Below, piece by piece: positions 24,139-34,134 of a stretch of DNA of 64,000 nt. The stretch is from Imbricaverruca yamaguchii (lineage: Eukaryota; Arthropoda; Thecostraca; Neoverrucidae). Where the stretch lies: assembly GCA_034440575.1 (NCBI GenBank), contig JAOTOL010001388.1, positions 366,001 to 430,000 of the forward strand, written 5' to 3'. The position numbers were made by a program, and so were the translations under genes. Numbering within the stretch: position 1 is the first letter of the stretch; the number at the start of each line of letters is the position of its first letter. The notes beneath the pieces were generated by a model. The model had not been told where the DNA came from, searched no databases, and saw nothing but the letters and a program-made list of their open reading frames with translations.

Positions 24139-24423
24139 GAGAGACAGAGAAAGAGAAAGAGAAAGAGAAAGAGAAAGAGAAAGAGAAAGAGAAAGAGAAA
24201 GAGAAAGAGAAAGAGAAAGAGAAAGAGAAAAGAAAAAGAAAAAAAAGAAAGAGAAAGAGAAAGAGAAAGAGAAAGAGAAAGAGAAAGAGAAAGAGAAAGA
24301 GAAAGAGAAAGAGAAAGAGAAAGAGAAAGAGAAAGAGAAAAAGAAAGAGAAAGATAAGAATAAAAAGAAAGAGAAAGAGAAAGAGAAAGAGAAAGAGAAA
24401 GAGGAAGAGAAAGAGAAAGAGAC
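24139..24423. repeat. (GAGAAA)n purine-only hexamer array
   Basis: About 47 copies of AGAGAA/GAGAAA with few interruptions form a 285-bp homopurine-homopyrimidine tract. Lys/Glu/Arg frames on plus and Leu/Ser/Phe frames on minus are artefacts. Such tracts can form triplex DNA. Confidence 0.97.
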
Positions 24424-24479
24424 ATAAAAAGAAGAAGGGCGAGAGAAATAGCCAGAGAGAGGTTCGGCAGGGTCGTAGG

Positions 24480-24690
24480 ATCGGCTGAGGTTCGGTGGTC
24501 TAAGATATTGTTGGCTGTGCTGCGCTGCGTTGGATCTAAAAGGGTCAGCTGGGGTTCTGTGATCTGAGACCGCGTCGGATGTATTGCGTTGTACAGTCTT
24601 TGGTGTGTTGTGTTGTATTGGACCTGGTAGGGTCGGCTGGAATCCGGTAGTCTGGAACCGTGTCAGCTAGAATGGAGATGACCTTGAAAG
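24480..24690. repeat. Degenerate repeat, about 70 bp
   Basis: Three diverged copies of GGATCTAAAAGGGTCAGCTG with G.GGTTC.GT.(G/A)TCT(G/A)AGA form an old tandem repeat. Confidence 0.5.
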
Positions 24691-24694
24691 GCCA

Positions 24695-24697
<3 letters not shown>

Positions 24698-24741
<44 letters not shown>
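24698..24741. repeat. (TA)n microsatellite
   Basis: About 21 TA dinucleotides. Confidence 0.95.
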
Positions 24742-24743
<2 letters not shown>

Positions 24744-24774
24744 ATGGTTCAGTGAACGTGGATCCTAACACGGC

Positions 24775-24885
24775 CAATGACTGACACAGAATACGATACC
24801 ATCAGTTTCCCTGTGGTACAGCGGCACAACATACGAGAAGTCAAGGTTGAATGCAATGGAAATATATGATGGGAATTAGACGGCA
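24775..24885. repeat. Interspersed repeat fragment (copy at 30375-30475)
   Basis: It shares TGACTGAC, CGATACC.TCAGTTTCC, GAGAAGTCA and GAAAATATATGA.GGGAA with 30375-30475. A following segment of that copy (30468-30535) reappears at 26185-26255. The parts therefore belong to one dispersed family whose type I cannot name. Confidence 0.6.
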
Positions 24886-24899
24886 TTATTGTAGATCAA

Positions 24900-26740
24900 G
24901 GCTTTGGATCAAGGCTTTGGATTTACTTTTTGGATTCCATTGTCGAATGCGATGCATTTTAGCGTAATTAAGATGATCGGACCACTCATTTTCTCCGCAC
25001 ATGATTAATTTTCAGTTGGCAAAGAAATGCACTATCATAATCTTCACTCTACAAGTATGACCAATCGCGCATAATTATCCATACCTGCAAATAAAGTTGT
25101 AATGCACAGACGAGATAAAGAAGAAATTAAACATTTCATGCACTCGATTGAATACTTCTCCCCCTCGAAAACTTTATATTTCCGGCCTAATTTCATATTC
25201 ATTCCCCATAAGCAATATTTGCAGCCACACGCGGCCTTAACCCTCATTCAATGCCGGAAGTTCCTTGCATGCTGTTAACGTTAATAACAGCTCTAGCAAC
25301 GTTCGCAAGATTTGGTGGACTCGTGGCCGAAAAGTTCGTTTGGGACGATTCTGCTTTTCCGGTCAGGCTAAGCTAGGTTAGTCTAGATTATATTGTGCTA
25401 AAATATAGCTACATATAATGCTACATTATCTTAGCCTAGGTTAGGTTATCCTAGGTTTGTATATTACTTATATGATTTATCTATCCATATGCTTTTTTCA
25501 TTCTTGATTGAACAGTATTCAGAAGACAAACCATGCACTGTAAGTCTAGTACACTGTAAGTTTACGCGTATCACTGTAAGTTTACGCGTATCACTGTAAG
25601 TTTAGCTTCGCAGTGTACCGGTTGCGCCCCAGTATCTCATATAATCAGGCTTTCTTTTGAGGACAATCACGCAAGTTGAGATTATTCCGACAACACTGTG
25701 TCGTTCCCAGCCAGGCAATTTTTTAATCAAATTTTTTCCAAGGTCTACCAGTATTTTTTTTGGGGTGGGGTGGAGTGGGGGGGGGGGGATCTATGGCCGC
25801 GAGATTCATAATTTCCTTTTCGAAGCATCGAAGCATTATAAACCGCAGTCCGAGCGCTGTGCTGGTCAGTCCGACACCATCGAGGTACAAACGGACGAGT
25901 CACAGCCTGGTCGATCCCATTAAGGCATTTGCATGTTTGCAGCGTTAACTCATAAAGTGCCGTTAATGTCGTAGCACATTTCCTCAGTATTATGTCTATA
26001 GCTTAATACAACTTAATATCATGCCTATAACTTAACGGCGGCTGATACCAATTGTATCGACCGCCGTTGACAGAAAATTATTCACTTGCGGATAAAATGA
26101 GTGATCCCATCGTCTTAATCACGTCAAAAGGCATGGTATTAAAAAAATTAAAACGTCAAAAGCTACCCCGATTTGGAAGTTTACCAACTAGACAAGGTTC
26201 ATCTTCATCCCTAAGCCGTGTTTGAATGAAATTCTAGTCCAGCACTGACATGAACAGCGTACTTTCGTCGTCAGATTCTCCGTTAGCCAGGAAGAATAGG
26301 AAAATTCAATATTGGTATCCGTTACCAATACTAGAGAAAAAAGTCACACGCAGGAAGTTTCAGTACACTACCACCAGTTTCCTCATCATGGTTTGTTTTC
26401 GTTCATTGCAAATAAAGTTGGTTTAAGTGCACGGCGGATATACAGCAGAAATAAAGATGCGGAAAACACGGCCAAGTAAACACCACGGGTTGCGAAATGA
26501 CAATGGGCTGCCGTCGGTTGGCATGCCAAAACTTAGCCTTCATTTTTATGATACAATACATGGCGCATGTATATGAGGGAAAAGGTGAAAATCGAGGTGC
26601 GATTTGCAATATGAAATGACGGTTGTTTCCAAACATAGGGATGTACATTGCTGGATGTTCTCCTTATCGAGAGCCCTCTGGAAAATGAATCGTCCTTTGC
26701 GATAATCCTGCAAGTGCATGGACTGGCTAAGGCGTAGCCC
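24900..26740. other. Non-coding; short 20-bp repeat at 25550-25612
   Basis: Mostly unique AT-rich intron. Bases 25550-25612 repeat CACTGTAAGTTTACGCGTAT three times. TTAGGTTA-type words occur near 25370-25460. No exon is recognised. Confidence 0.5.
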
Positions 26741-26744
26741 GGTC

Positions 26745-27132
26745 GGCCACGGTACCCAATATATTGCGTGTCGTCTGTAGTCGGGTACCCAATATATACT
26801 GCTTGTCGTCTGTAGCGGGGTACCCCATATATTGTCTGTGGTCTGTAGCGGGGTACCCCATATATTGTGTGTGGTCTGTAGCGAGGTACCCCATGTATTG
26901 TGTGTGGTCTGTAGTGAGGTACCCCATATATTGTGTGTGGTTTATAGTGAGGTACCCCATGTATTGTGTGTGGACTGTAGCGAGGTACCCCATGTATTAT
27001 GTGTGGTCTGTAGCTGAGTATCCCATGTATTGTGTGTGGTCTATAGCGAGGTACCCCATGTATTGTGTGTGGTCTGTAGCTGAGTACCCCATGTATTGTG
27101 TGTGGTCTGTAGCGAGGTACCCCATGTATTGT
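26745..27132. repeat. 33-bp minisatellite, left part
   Basis: About 11 units each contain TGTATTGTGTGTGGTCTGTA plus GC(T/-)GAG(G)TACCCCA. The last four alternate between GCTGAGTA and GCGAGGTA variants. The array stops abruptly at 27132, where the transposon begins, and resumes at 29780 in phase. Confidence 0.96.
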
Positions 27133-27320
27133 TAGGGTGGATTGAATGCAACTTTTTTTTCGCAAATCAACTTCCGCGGGCTCAAAACACGTGCGCGTGC
27201 ATCGGTAGAGACAAGACAACACGATTGCAAAAATATATAATATGTTCTAGATACTGCGCACGAATCGTTTTCAAAAATATTTCTTCGCCGCCAGGCGTCG
27301 AAGTCTCCATTGATTGAAGC

Positions 27321-27426
27321 ATGGCACGTAAAAAGATAGCACCACGCGCGTCGGACTCCGCAGCTGGCGCGGACCCCTCTAACGTGTCGCAACTAACCCC
27401 TCTAACGTGACAAAAAGGGCGTGCAG
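27321..27426 (+). other. Possible upstream exon and 43-bp intron of the transposase gene
   Basis: An ATG at 27321, just inside the left inverted repeat, opens a basic peptide (MARKKIAPRASDSAAG). After 63 nt it meets GTGTCG; 43 bp later GTGCAG ends exactly in frame with the main ORF, with a CTAAC branch-point-like motif between. Joining 27383 to 27427 would extend the protein by 19 residues relative to ATG 27457 plus the intervening codons. The intron would be very short, and ACCCCTCTAACGTG is duplicated there, so a repeat artefact is equally possible. Confidence 0.35.
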
Positions 27427-27456
27427 CAGAGTTCAGAGGCAAAGCAGCTCAGTGAC

Positions 27457-29118
27457 ATGGACGCAGACGTGGAAGAGAGCAGTGAGGACTCTGAAATGGA
27501 TGGTGTGGAGGAGGCTGGTGCTAGCTATTCTGATTCGCTAAGCTCTGATGACGACGTCTGTGGTAGTAGAGGACAAAACCGCCGACAGCTTCCCAACTTC
27601 TCGCGAATGTGTGATCGGTATGGTACCTCTGACCGCTCCGCTGCCGGCTTGCTGAACGCAGCTCTAGTAGATTATGGGATAATCACACACAACAGCAAGG
27701 CTGAGCTGGTTGACCGCAATAAAATCCGGCGACAGAGAGACAAATGGGGTAAGAAGGAAGTGGATGAGAGCTCAAAGGAAAACCGACGTGATCGCCTGGT
27801 GGGATTTTATTATGATGGTAGGGAAGATATAACGCTGAATAGAGTGGGTAACAAGAACAAGATGGTCAAAGAACTGCATGAAGTAGTCGTTGCTGAACCA
27901 GGCCACCGGTACGTCGACCATGTGTCTCCACAGAGCGCCGGTGCTGCGAACATAGCCAAAGAGATGTTGGCTGTCATCCAGGAAAATGATGCCCATCCAG
28001 TGGTGATAGGGTCGGACGGCACATCGGTGAATACAGGCCGCAATCGCGGTGTTAACAGGAGGATTGAATTGGGTGTTGGTCGTCCTCTCCAGGAAGCTAT
28101 TTGCGGCATACACACCAACGAACTGACGCTCAGACACGTGTCCAAGGACGCTGATGGCGAGACGAGTGGCCCGTCCTCCTTCAAAGGGCCGATTGGTAAG
28201 GCCATTCAGGGTGATTTGACTGCACTGCCCCTTGCTCAGTTTAAGCCTGTGAGGGGTCAAGTGCCTCCCATTCCAGCCGATGTTCTGAAGGAGATGAACA
28301 AAGACCAGCAGTACCTGTGCAACATGTGCATGGCAGTCCAAGCAGGACCAGGACAAGTCCTCCAGCGTGTGCTGTCTGCAGACCCTGGTCCAATCCATCA
28401 GGCCCGCTGGGTGACTCTGGCGAACAGGATCCTCCGCCTGTACGTGTCGACGGAGTCGCCAACGCCGAAGCTAGTGAGGGTGGTGTTCATGATACTGAAC
28501 CAGTACGTCCCTGGGTGGTTTATGTACAGAGTTCGCCCACACATCAGTGATGGAGCTAAAAACCCGTTCGAACTGATCCGTTTGTCGAGGAAGTTGCCTG
28601 AAGATGACCGCAACATTGTGCAAAAGGTTCTGAAACGCAACGGGTTCTGGGCACACAGTGAGAACATCCTCGCCGCCATGCTGACCGACAGCCGACAGGA
28701 GACGAGGGTGGCGGCCGTGGAGCGGATCAGGATGTGCCGAGCCAAGAGACGCGAGGACGATGACCCGGATGACATCAGACAGTTCGTCGTTCCGGACATC
28801 AACTTCGATGCCGATGACTACCAAGAAATGATCGACTGGACAAATGCAACAGAGCCACCACTGACCATGGACATGTCAGACGAGGAAATCACAGCGGCTG
28901 TGCAATGTGAACACCCCATGGACTTCAGCGCATTTCCATGTCACTCACAAGGCGTGGAACGTTGGGTAAAGGAGGTGACAGATGCGGCACAGAAGAAGGC
29001 CGGGTACTCGGCACGCCATGCTCTGATTCTGGCCAAAGCACGGTCCAGAGCCGATCTTCCGGTGATGGATACAAAGAAGGACTTTTACAGCTGGCTTCAG
29101 GGAGCCGGTCGTTCCTGA
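27457..29118 (+). CDS. Transposase candidate, hAT-like RNase H fold
   Basis: This is an uninterrupted frame of 553 residues from ATG 27457; the frame is open from a GTG at 27421. Residue numbers below count from that GTG. An acidic Ser-rich N-terminus (13-45) precedes a helical segment around CDRYGTSDRSAA. The proposed catalytic residues are D132 (FYYDGRED), D199 (VVIGSDGTSVN) and E513 (HSQGVERW), with C228..H231 (CGIHTNELTLRH) after the second Asp as in hAT transposases and a largely helical insert of about 280 residues before the Glu. Similar uncharacterised proteins occur in other invertebrates, from memory. No stop or frameshift is seen, so it may be recently active. The catalytic assignment is inferred. 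Confidence 0.75.
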   Translation: MDADVEESSEDSEMDGVEEAGASYSDSLSSDDDVCGSRGQNRRQLPNFSRMCDRYGTSDRSAAGLLNAALVDYGIITHNSKAELVDRNKIRRQRDKWGKKEVDESSKENRRDRLVGFYYDGREDITLNRVGNKNKMVKELHEVVVAEPGHRYVDHVSPQSAGAANIAKEMLAVIQENDAHPVVIGSDGTSVNTGRNRGVNRRIELGVGRPLQEAICGIHTNELTLRHVSKDADGETSGPSSFKGPIGKAIQGDLTALPLAQFKPVRGQVPPIPADVLKEMNKDQQYLCNMCMAVQAGPGQVLQRVLSADPGPIHQARWVTLANRILRLYVSTESPTPKLVRVVFMILNQYVPGWFMYRVRPHISDGAKNPFELIRLSRKLPEDDRNIVQKVLKRNGFWAHSENILAAMLTDSRQETRVAAVERIRMCRAKRREDDDPDDIRQFVVPDINFDADDYQEMIDWTNATEPPLTMDMSDEEITAAVQCEHPMDFSAFPCHSQGVERWVKEVTDAAQKKAGYSARHALILAKARSRADLPVMDTKKDFYSWLQGAGRS

Positions 29119-29376
29119 GTTCAGCTTCGCCATTCTGAGGTGACCTGTCGCCATGATTTGGTACCATAATCTATTGCCATGCGTTGAAAGTTGAAAGCGT
29201 TTCCTAGACAAAACGCACAGCCGATATTCAGGACGTCTGTTGATGATTGAAATGATGGTTTAGTTGATATGGTGTGTTTAAATGGTTGCAAGTACAGAGT
29301 TAGGCAGACTCGTATTTATGTTCCTACATAGATGGTGGTGATCACAAGTTTCCGAAAACTGCAATGCAATAACTGC

Positions 29377-29382
29377 AATAAA
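29377..29382 (+). terminator. Poly(A) signal of the transposon transcript
   Basis: AATAAA lies 259 bp after the transposase stop codon and inside the right end of the element. A GT-rich stretch is not obvious downstream. Confidence 0.5.
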
Positions 29383-29779
29383 CCTCGGTTGAACGTATCT
29401 CTTGTTATGCAAAACTGAAAACGTGGCCAAAAATGTAAATATTGTGCACCTCTAATCACGTAATTGTTGCTGACGGTTCATTACATAATTAAAGCTTCGG
29501 TGTTATAGACATGCAGACACTAGTAAGCTTGGCAACGGTAGCCGAGAATTAGTGGGGGAATAGCGTGAACAAGACTTATGGTGTTATGTTCTTATAACAA
29601 GGCAAAGACCAATGGAGACTTCAACGCTTGGCGGGGCTAAAAACCGTTTCAAAAACGTTTCGTGCGCGGTATGTAGAATATTTTTGAAAAATGTTTAGCC
29701 GCGATTTTCCGTCTATGAACATTCACGCGCACGCGTTTTGACCCCGCGGAAGTTGGTTTATAATTTTCAATCCACCCTA

Positions 29780-30031
29780 ATGTATTGTGTGTGGTCTGTA
29801 GCTGAGTACCCCATGTATTGTGTGTGGTCTGTAGTGAGGTACCCCATGTATTGTGTGTGGTCTGTAGCTGAGTACCCCATGTATTGTGTGTGGTCTGTAG
29901 CGAGGTACCCCATGTATTGTGTGTGGTCTGTAGCTGAGTACCCCATGTATTGTGTGTGGTCTGTAGTGAGGTACCCCATGTATTGTGTGTGGTCTGTAGC
30001 TGAGTACCCCATGTATTGTGTGTGGTCTGTA
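29780..30031. repeat. 33-bp minisatellite, right part
   Basis: About 7.6 units are of the same type as 26745-27132, in strict alternation of GCTGAGTACCCC and G(C/T)GAGGTACCCC variants (a 66-bp dimer). The first unit here follows the last unit on the left in the correct alternation, so the transposon split a pre-existing array. Confidence 0.96.
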
Positions 30032-31000
30032 TCGGAGCCACGTATGGCGGCTGATAACGCCTCGCCTCACCTGCCCGACCGACAGCCAGCCCGATCCTGG
30101 CCTTTGATCCCCGGCTCGAGGCCACTTTCGTAATTTCAAATCAAAGTGAGCAGGGCATGCGTCGGGAGAGTTAATTATTGTGCCAATCAGTCAGATCACG
30201 TGATCCTTCGACTTCGACAGTGCAGCGCGCCGCCAAAGGAACAAAAACACGTGCTGTATGGACTCGTGAATAACGCGGCACGCAAAGCTCCGGCCCGGAA
30301 TCTGACCCGGTAATTAGGTTTCGTCCAAGCTTTGCAAAAAGATATTGCCTATTTGGCAGTAGGCATGCACTCCAAGTGACTGACGTAGACCACGATACCT
30401 TCAGTTTCCTTGCGATACGGCTGGGCAAGATCCGAGAAGTCAGGCATGAATGTAATGAAAATATATGACGGGAAGGAGACAAGGTTCATCTCCATTTCTA
30501 AGCTGTGTTTGAATGAAATTCTAGTCCAGCTCTGAGGTAGCATTCTTTCGCCATCATGGTCTCCGAAACAACTGAGTGTTTGTTGGTATGTGACCAGATT
30601 AATTTTATATTGGCCGTTTCATATTTGTTTAGGTCCATTTAACCCAACAAAATCCTTCATACCTATTATCGAGTTAGCGAGAAACGAATGGTGGCTTGAT
30701 CCATCAATCATTACAAAACCAGACATAATTAAAATACATACGATTTAAGAACAAAATATATACCATGTCCGTATGATTCTGAGGCATTGTACAGGTCTTG
30801 TCATGATGCCAATCCTGTGTATTATACTTTTATCGGTTCGGTGTATAGCATGTGTGCAAGCTGTCCCAGACTGTCCATAACAGCCGCTGCACATGGAGGG
30901 CATGTATTGTGAATTAAATAAATAGATAAATAAGCAAATGATTTCCTGTTGTGTATATAGATTATACTGTTCTTTAACGCAGCAGTAGCTGCAGTTCTTT
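30032..31000. other. Non-coding; interspersed repeat copy at 30375-30535
   Basis: No exon is recognised. Bases 30375-30535 are the longest copy of the dispersed repeat also seen at 24775-24885 and 26185-26255. Confidence 0.5.
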
Positions 31001-31009
31001 GCTGTTGGG

Positions 31010-31527
31010 TTTGTAGGTGGTGCTATGCTGTGGCGCTTGCAGCTAGTGCTGTGGTGCTGTGGTGCTGTGCTTGTAGATGGTGCTGTGCTGTGGCGCTTGT
31101 AACTGTGTCGTGGTGTTTGTGGCTGTTCCGACTGTGAGGCAGATGGCTGTGGGCCAGAATTGGCTGTGTGGTTCCTACAGCAGTGCCAGCCAGACAGATG
31201 TGGCCCAAATCTGACTGTATGGCCCCTGCAACAGCGCCACACAGACGGCTGTGGGCCAGAACTGGTTCTGTGACCCTGCATGAGGGTCAGACAGACGGCT
31301 GTGACACAGTGCTGGCCGTGTGACCCCTATACAAGGGTCAGACAGACGGCTGTGACGTAGTGTTGCCTCTGTGACCCTGCATGCGGGTCAGACAGGCGGC
31401 TGTAACGCAGTGCTGGCCGTGTGACCCTGCATGAGGGTCAGACAGGCGGCTGTAACGCAGTGCTGGCCGTGTGACCCTATACAAGGGTCAGACAGACGGC
31501 TGTAACACAGTGCTGGCCGTGTGACCT
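31010..31527. repeat. Short GCTGTG repeats, then a 50-bp minisatellite
   Basis: Bases 31010-31125 are irregular GTGCTGTG(C/G)TGTGGCGCTTG repeats. From about 31135 a roughly 50-bp unit recurs with GTGACCCTGCATGAGGGTCA, GACAGACGGCTGT and AACGCAGTGCTGGCC. CTGCATGAGGGTCAG variants read TATACAAGGGTCAG. Confidence 0.9.
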
Positions 31528-31782
31528 CTACTGCTATCGTGCCCGTGGACACGGATCGAACCGACTCCGCCTCGGACGCCGGGGCAGCCATGGCGAAATT
31601 GCCAATTATTTGGCACACTTTGTGTGGTCTCTTGGCGCTGCTTGTGACGCCTGTTGACATTTCTCAATTTGGTGCGGCGGGTCGGCCGCGCCGGCCGGCG
31701 ATCGATGCTGCCGGGGTGGTCTTGGGTGTGAGAGAGCCTGCCCCGGGCTGATGAGAGACTCGCTCCCGTCCGGCCTGACGCC
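31528..31782. other. GC-rich island between two arrays
   Basis: Unique sequence with GCCAATTATTTGGC (a near-palindrome with AATTA) and CpG-rich flanks. No exon is recognised. Confidence 0.3.
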
Positions 31783-32470
31783 ACCGCCACACACGCGCCA
31801 GGTCTGAGCCGGTCCTACCGCCACACACGCGCCGGGTCTGAGCCAGTCCTACCGCTACTGTACACCGCCACACACACGCCAGGTCTGAGCCGGTCCTACC
31901 GCCACACACGCGCCAGGTCTGAGCCGGTCCTACCGCCAAACACGCGCCGGGTCTGAGCCAGTCCTACCGCTACACACGCGCCAGGTCTGAACCACACGCG
32001 CCAGGTCTGAACCAGTCCTACCGCCACACACGCACCATGTTTGAATCGGTCCCTCACCGCACAAGTGAACGTCCTACCGCCACTGTACACCGCCACACAC
32101 ACGCCAGGTCTGAGCCAGTCCTACCGCCACACACGCGCCAGGTCTGAGCCGGTCCTACCACCACTGTTCACCGCCACACACACGCGCCTTGTCTGAACCA
32201 GTCCTACCGCCACTGTACACCGCCACACACACGCCAGGTCTGAACCAGTCCTACCGCCGGATTTGAGCCGGTCACCACCACTTTCACCGCCACACACACG
32301 CCCTTGTCTGAACCAGTCCTACCGCCCTGTACACCGCCACACACGCGCCAGGTCTGAACCAGTCCTACCGCCACTGTACACCGCCACACACGCGCCAGGT
32401 CTGAGCCGGTCCTACCGCCACTGTTCACCGCCACACACAGTCCAGATCTGAACCGCCACTGTGCATCGCC
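31783..32470. repeat. 34/47-bp minisatellite (CCACACACGCGCCAGGTCTG)
   Basis: CGCCACACACGCGCCAGGTC plus TGA(G/A)CC(G/A)GTCCTAC recurs about 17 times. Some units carry an extra CCACTGTACACCG block, which makes the period irregular. Confidence 0.94.
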
Positions 32471-33650
32471 AGTATTACGAACAACTCTAGAAGCTGTGTC
32501 GACAACTCTCATTATAGTATGAACAATTCAAGGGGCGCTTCAGGCAACTCCATGATTGCACTGCCACTCAAGGGGACAGTGTGAGCATCTCTCATTATTG
32601 TATAGCACAGCTTAATGAACGATGACAACTGTCATTATTGCATGGACAGACCAAAGGACAGCATGGACAACTCTCACTATTGGATAGACAACTCAAGGGA
32701 CGGTGTAGGCAACAAAGTACTTTATGTTCATGTCGTAACCAGAGCGATGATGCTAAAGCGCATGTAAAGTGCATATTGGAGGAGTGCGGGGGGGGGGGGG
32801 TCCCGCATTCCCTCCACCCTGTTCCAAGCCGACTGGTCGGGTGTTTATCAATGAAGCTAACCTCGCCGTCGCAGCGGCCGCCCGCCGAACCAACACACAA
32901 TTCCCGCCATTTGGAGGGGCTGCCCCGGCGGCGGCCGTGATGTGGCGGGAAGCGCGCCGCGTGACGCCGCGTGACGCCGCGTAACGCGCGGCGGGGGCGG
33001 TTATTCTCGGCACGGCCGGCGGGGAAGTGGACGCTCGGGTTTCTGCTGGGTGTTCTGTGCTTCCTTCCGTCTCCTGGCGTGCTGTTCCGGTCGCAGTGTG
33101 AGCGCGCCACTTCTCCGGAGGAAGCCGGAGGAACTGTGAGGGGCGGTGCCGAGCGCCGACCACCATACGGCAGCTATTTTCGCCCTACTTTCCCTTCACT
33201 TGCCTGTGCGGGCAGTGCGCCCGACTGAGAGCAGTTTTGAGCGCCTGGGTCCCGGACCACGTGAACGAAGGACACGGATATTCCAACTTTCTGGATTTCA
33301 AGTACTTATCATGCACGAAAGTCTCTCAGTAAACCTATAACAACCCAACTCAATTCTGTTTCTCTCAGCAAAATAAACAGATCTGTGAAATGGACCATCC
33401 TCAGACGATCATTCCAATGCGATGTTATGCAATTTGCTGCCATTCTAGACATCTTAGTTGCAAAAAGTCAAAGTATTGCCCGCAGCCATCAAATATAAGC
33501 GGATAATTATAAATCAGAATGAAGAGGGTTTTTAGTATGTTTGACGGGAACTCTTAGTCACAAGAGCGTAGAAACTACCCCAGCACTGGGAACTCATTTT
33601 GAGGTAATTTTCTATCCGCATCACGCAGGCTCAACACAGGCCATCCCAAG
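32471..33650. other. Non-coding; GC-rich island 32850-33240
   Basis: Bases 32500-32720 contain diverged CAACTCTCATTATTG repeats. The island 32850-33240 is CpG-rich with a triple GTGACGCCGC run. No exon is recognised. Confidence 0.35.
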
Positions 33651-33651
33651 A

Positions 33652-34125
33652 CAATGGGGCGGGGCGGTGGCAACCGATCCGTGGCAACCGCCCGGTGGCA
33701 ACCGCCCTATGACAACCGCTCCATGACAACCGCCCCATGACAACCGCCCCATGACAACCGGCCATGGCAACCGCCCCATAACAACCGCCCCATGACAACC
33801 GCCCCATGACAGCCGCCCCATGACAGCCACCCCATGACAACCGCCACATGGCAACCGCCCCATGACAACCGCCCCATGACAACCGCCCCATGACAGCCAC
33901 CCCATGACAACCGCCACATGGCAACCGCCCCATGACAGCCGCCCAATGACAACCGCCCCATGCCAACCGCCCCATGGCAACCGCCCATGGCAACCACCCC
34001 ATGACAACCGCCACATGGCAACCGCCCATGGCAACCACCCATGGCAACCGCCACATGGCAACTGCCCATGGCAACCACCCATGGCAACCGCCCATGGCAG
34101 CCGCCTCATGACAACCGCCCCATGG
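33652..34125. repeat. 14-bp minisatellite (CCCCATGACAACCG)
   Basis: About 33 units read CCCCATGACAACCG with GCAACC and CACATGG variants. Because 14 is not a multiple of three, several Gly/Trp/Val-rich minus frames open. These are artefacts. Confidence 0.96.
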
Positions 34126-34134
34126 TCACGTGCT

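Larger units (their letters stand above)
27133..29779 (+). mobile_element. hAT-like DNA transposon with long terminal inverted repeats
   Basis: The ends are TAGGGTGGATTGAA and its inverse. The inverted similarity continues, with small gaps, through CAACTTCCGCGGG, AAAACRCGTGCGCGTG, GCGCACGAA and GAAGTCTCCATTG for about 180 bp on the left and 171 bp on the right. ATGTATTGT flanks both ends (27124-27132 and 29780-29788) as a 9-bp target duplication within the minisatellite. Readings of 7 or 8 bp are possible if the termini include an extra T. The TAGGG end fits the hAT terminal pattern, but repeats this long and a 9-bp duplication are unusual for hAT. It encodes one intact protein and has a poly(A) signal. 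Confidence 0.88.

Noticed and set aside
24114..24488. Lys/Glu-rich 124-residue frame
   Set aside because: It is a GAGAAA hexamer microsatellite.
25370..25460. Interstitial arthropod telomere repeat (TTAGG)n
   Set aside because: Only scattered TTAGGTTA words occur, with no tandem run.
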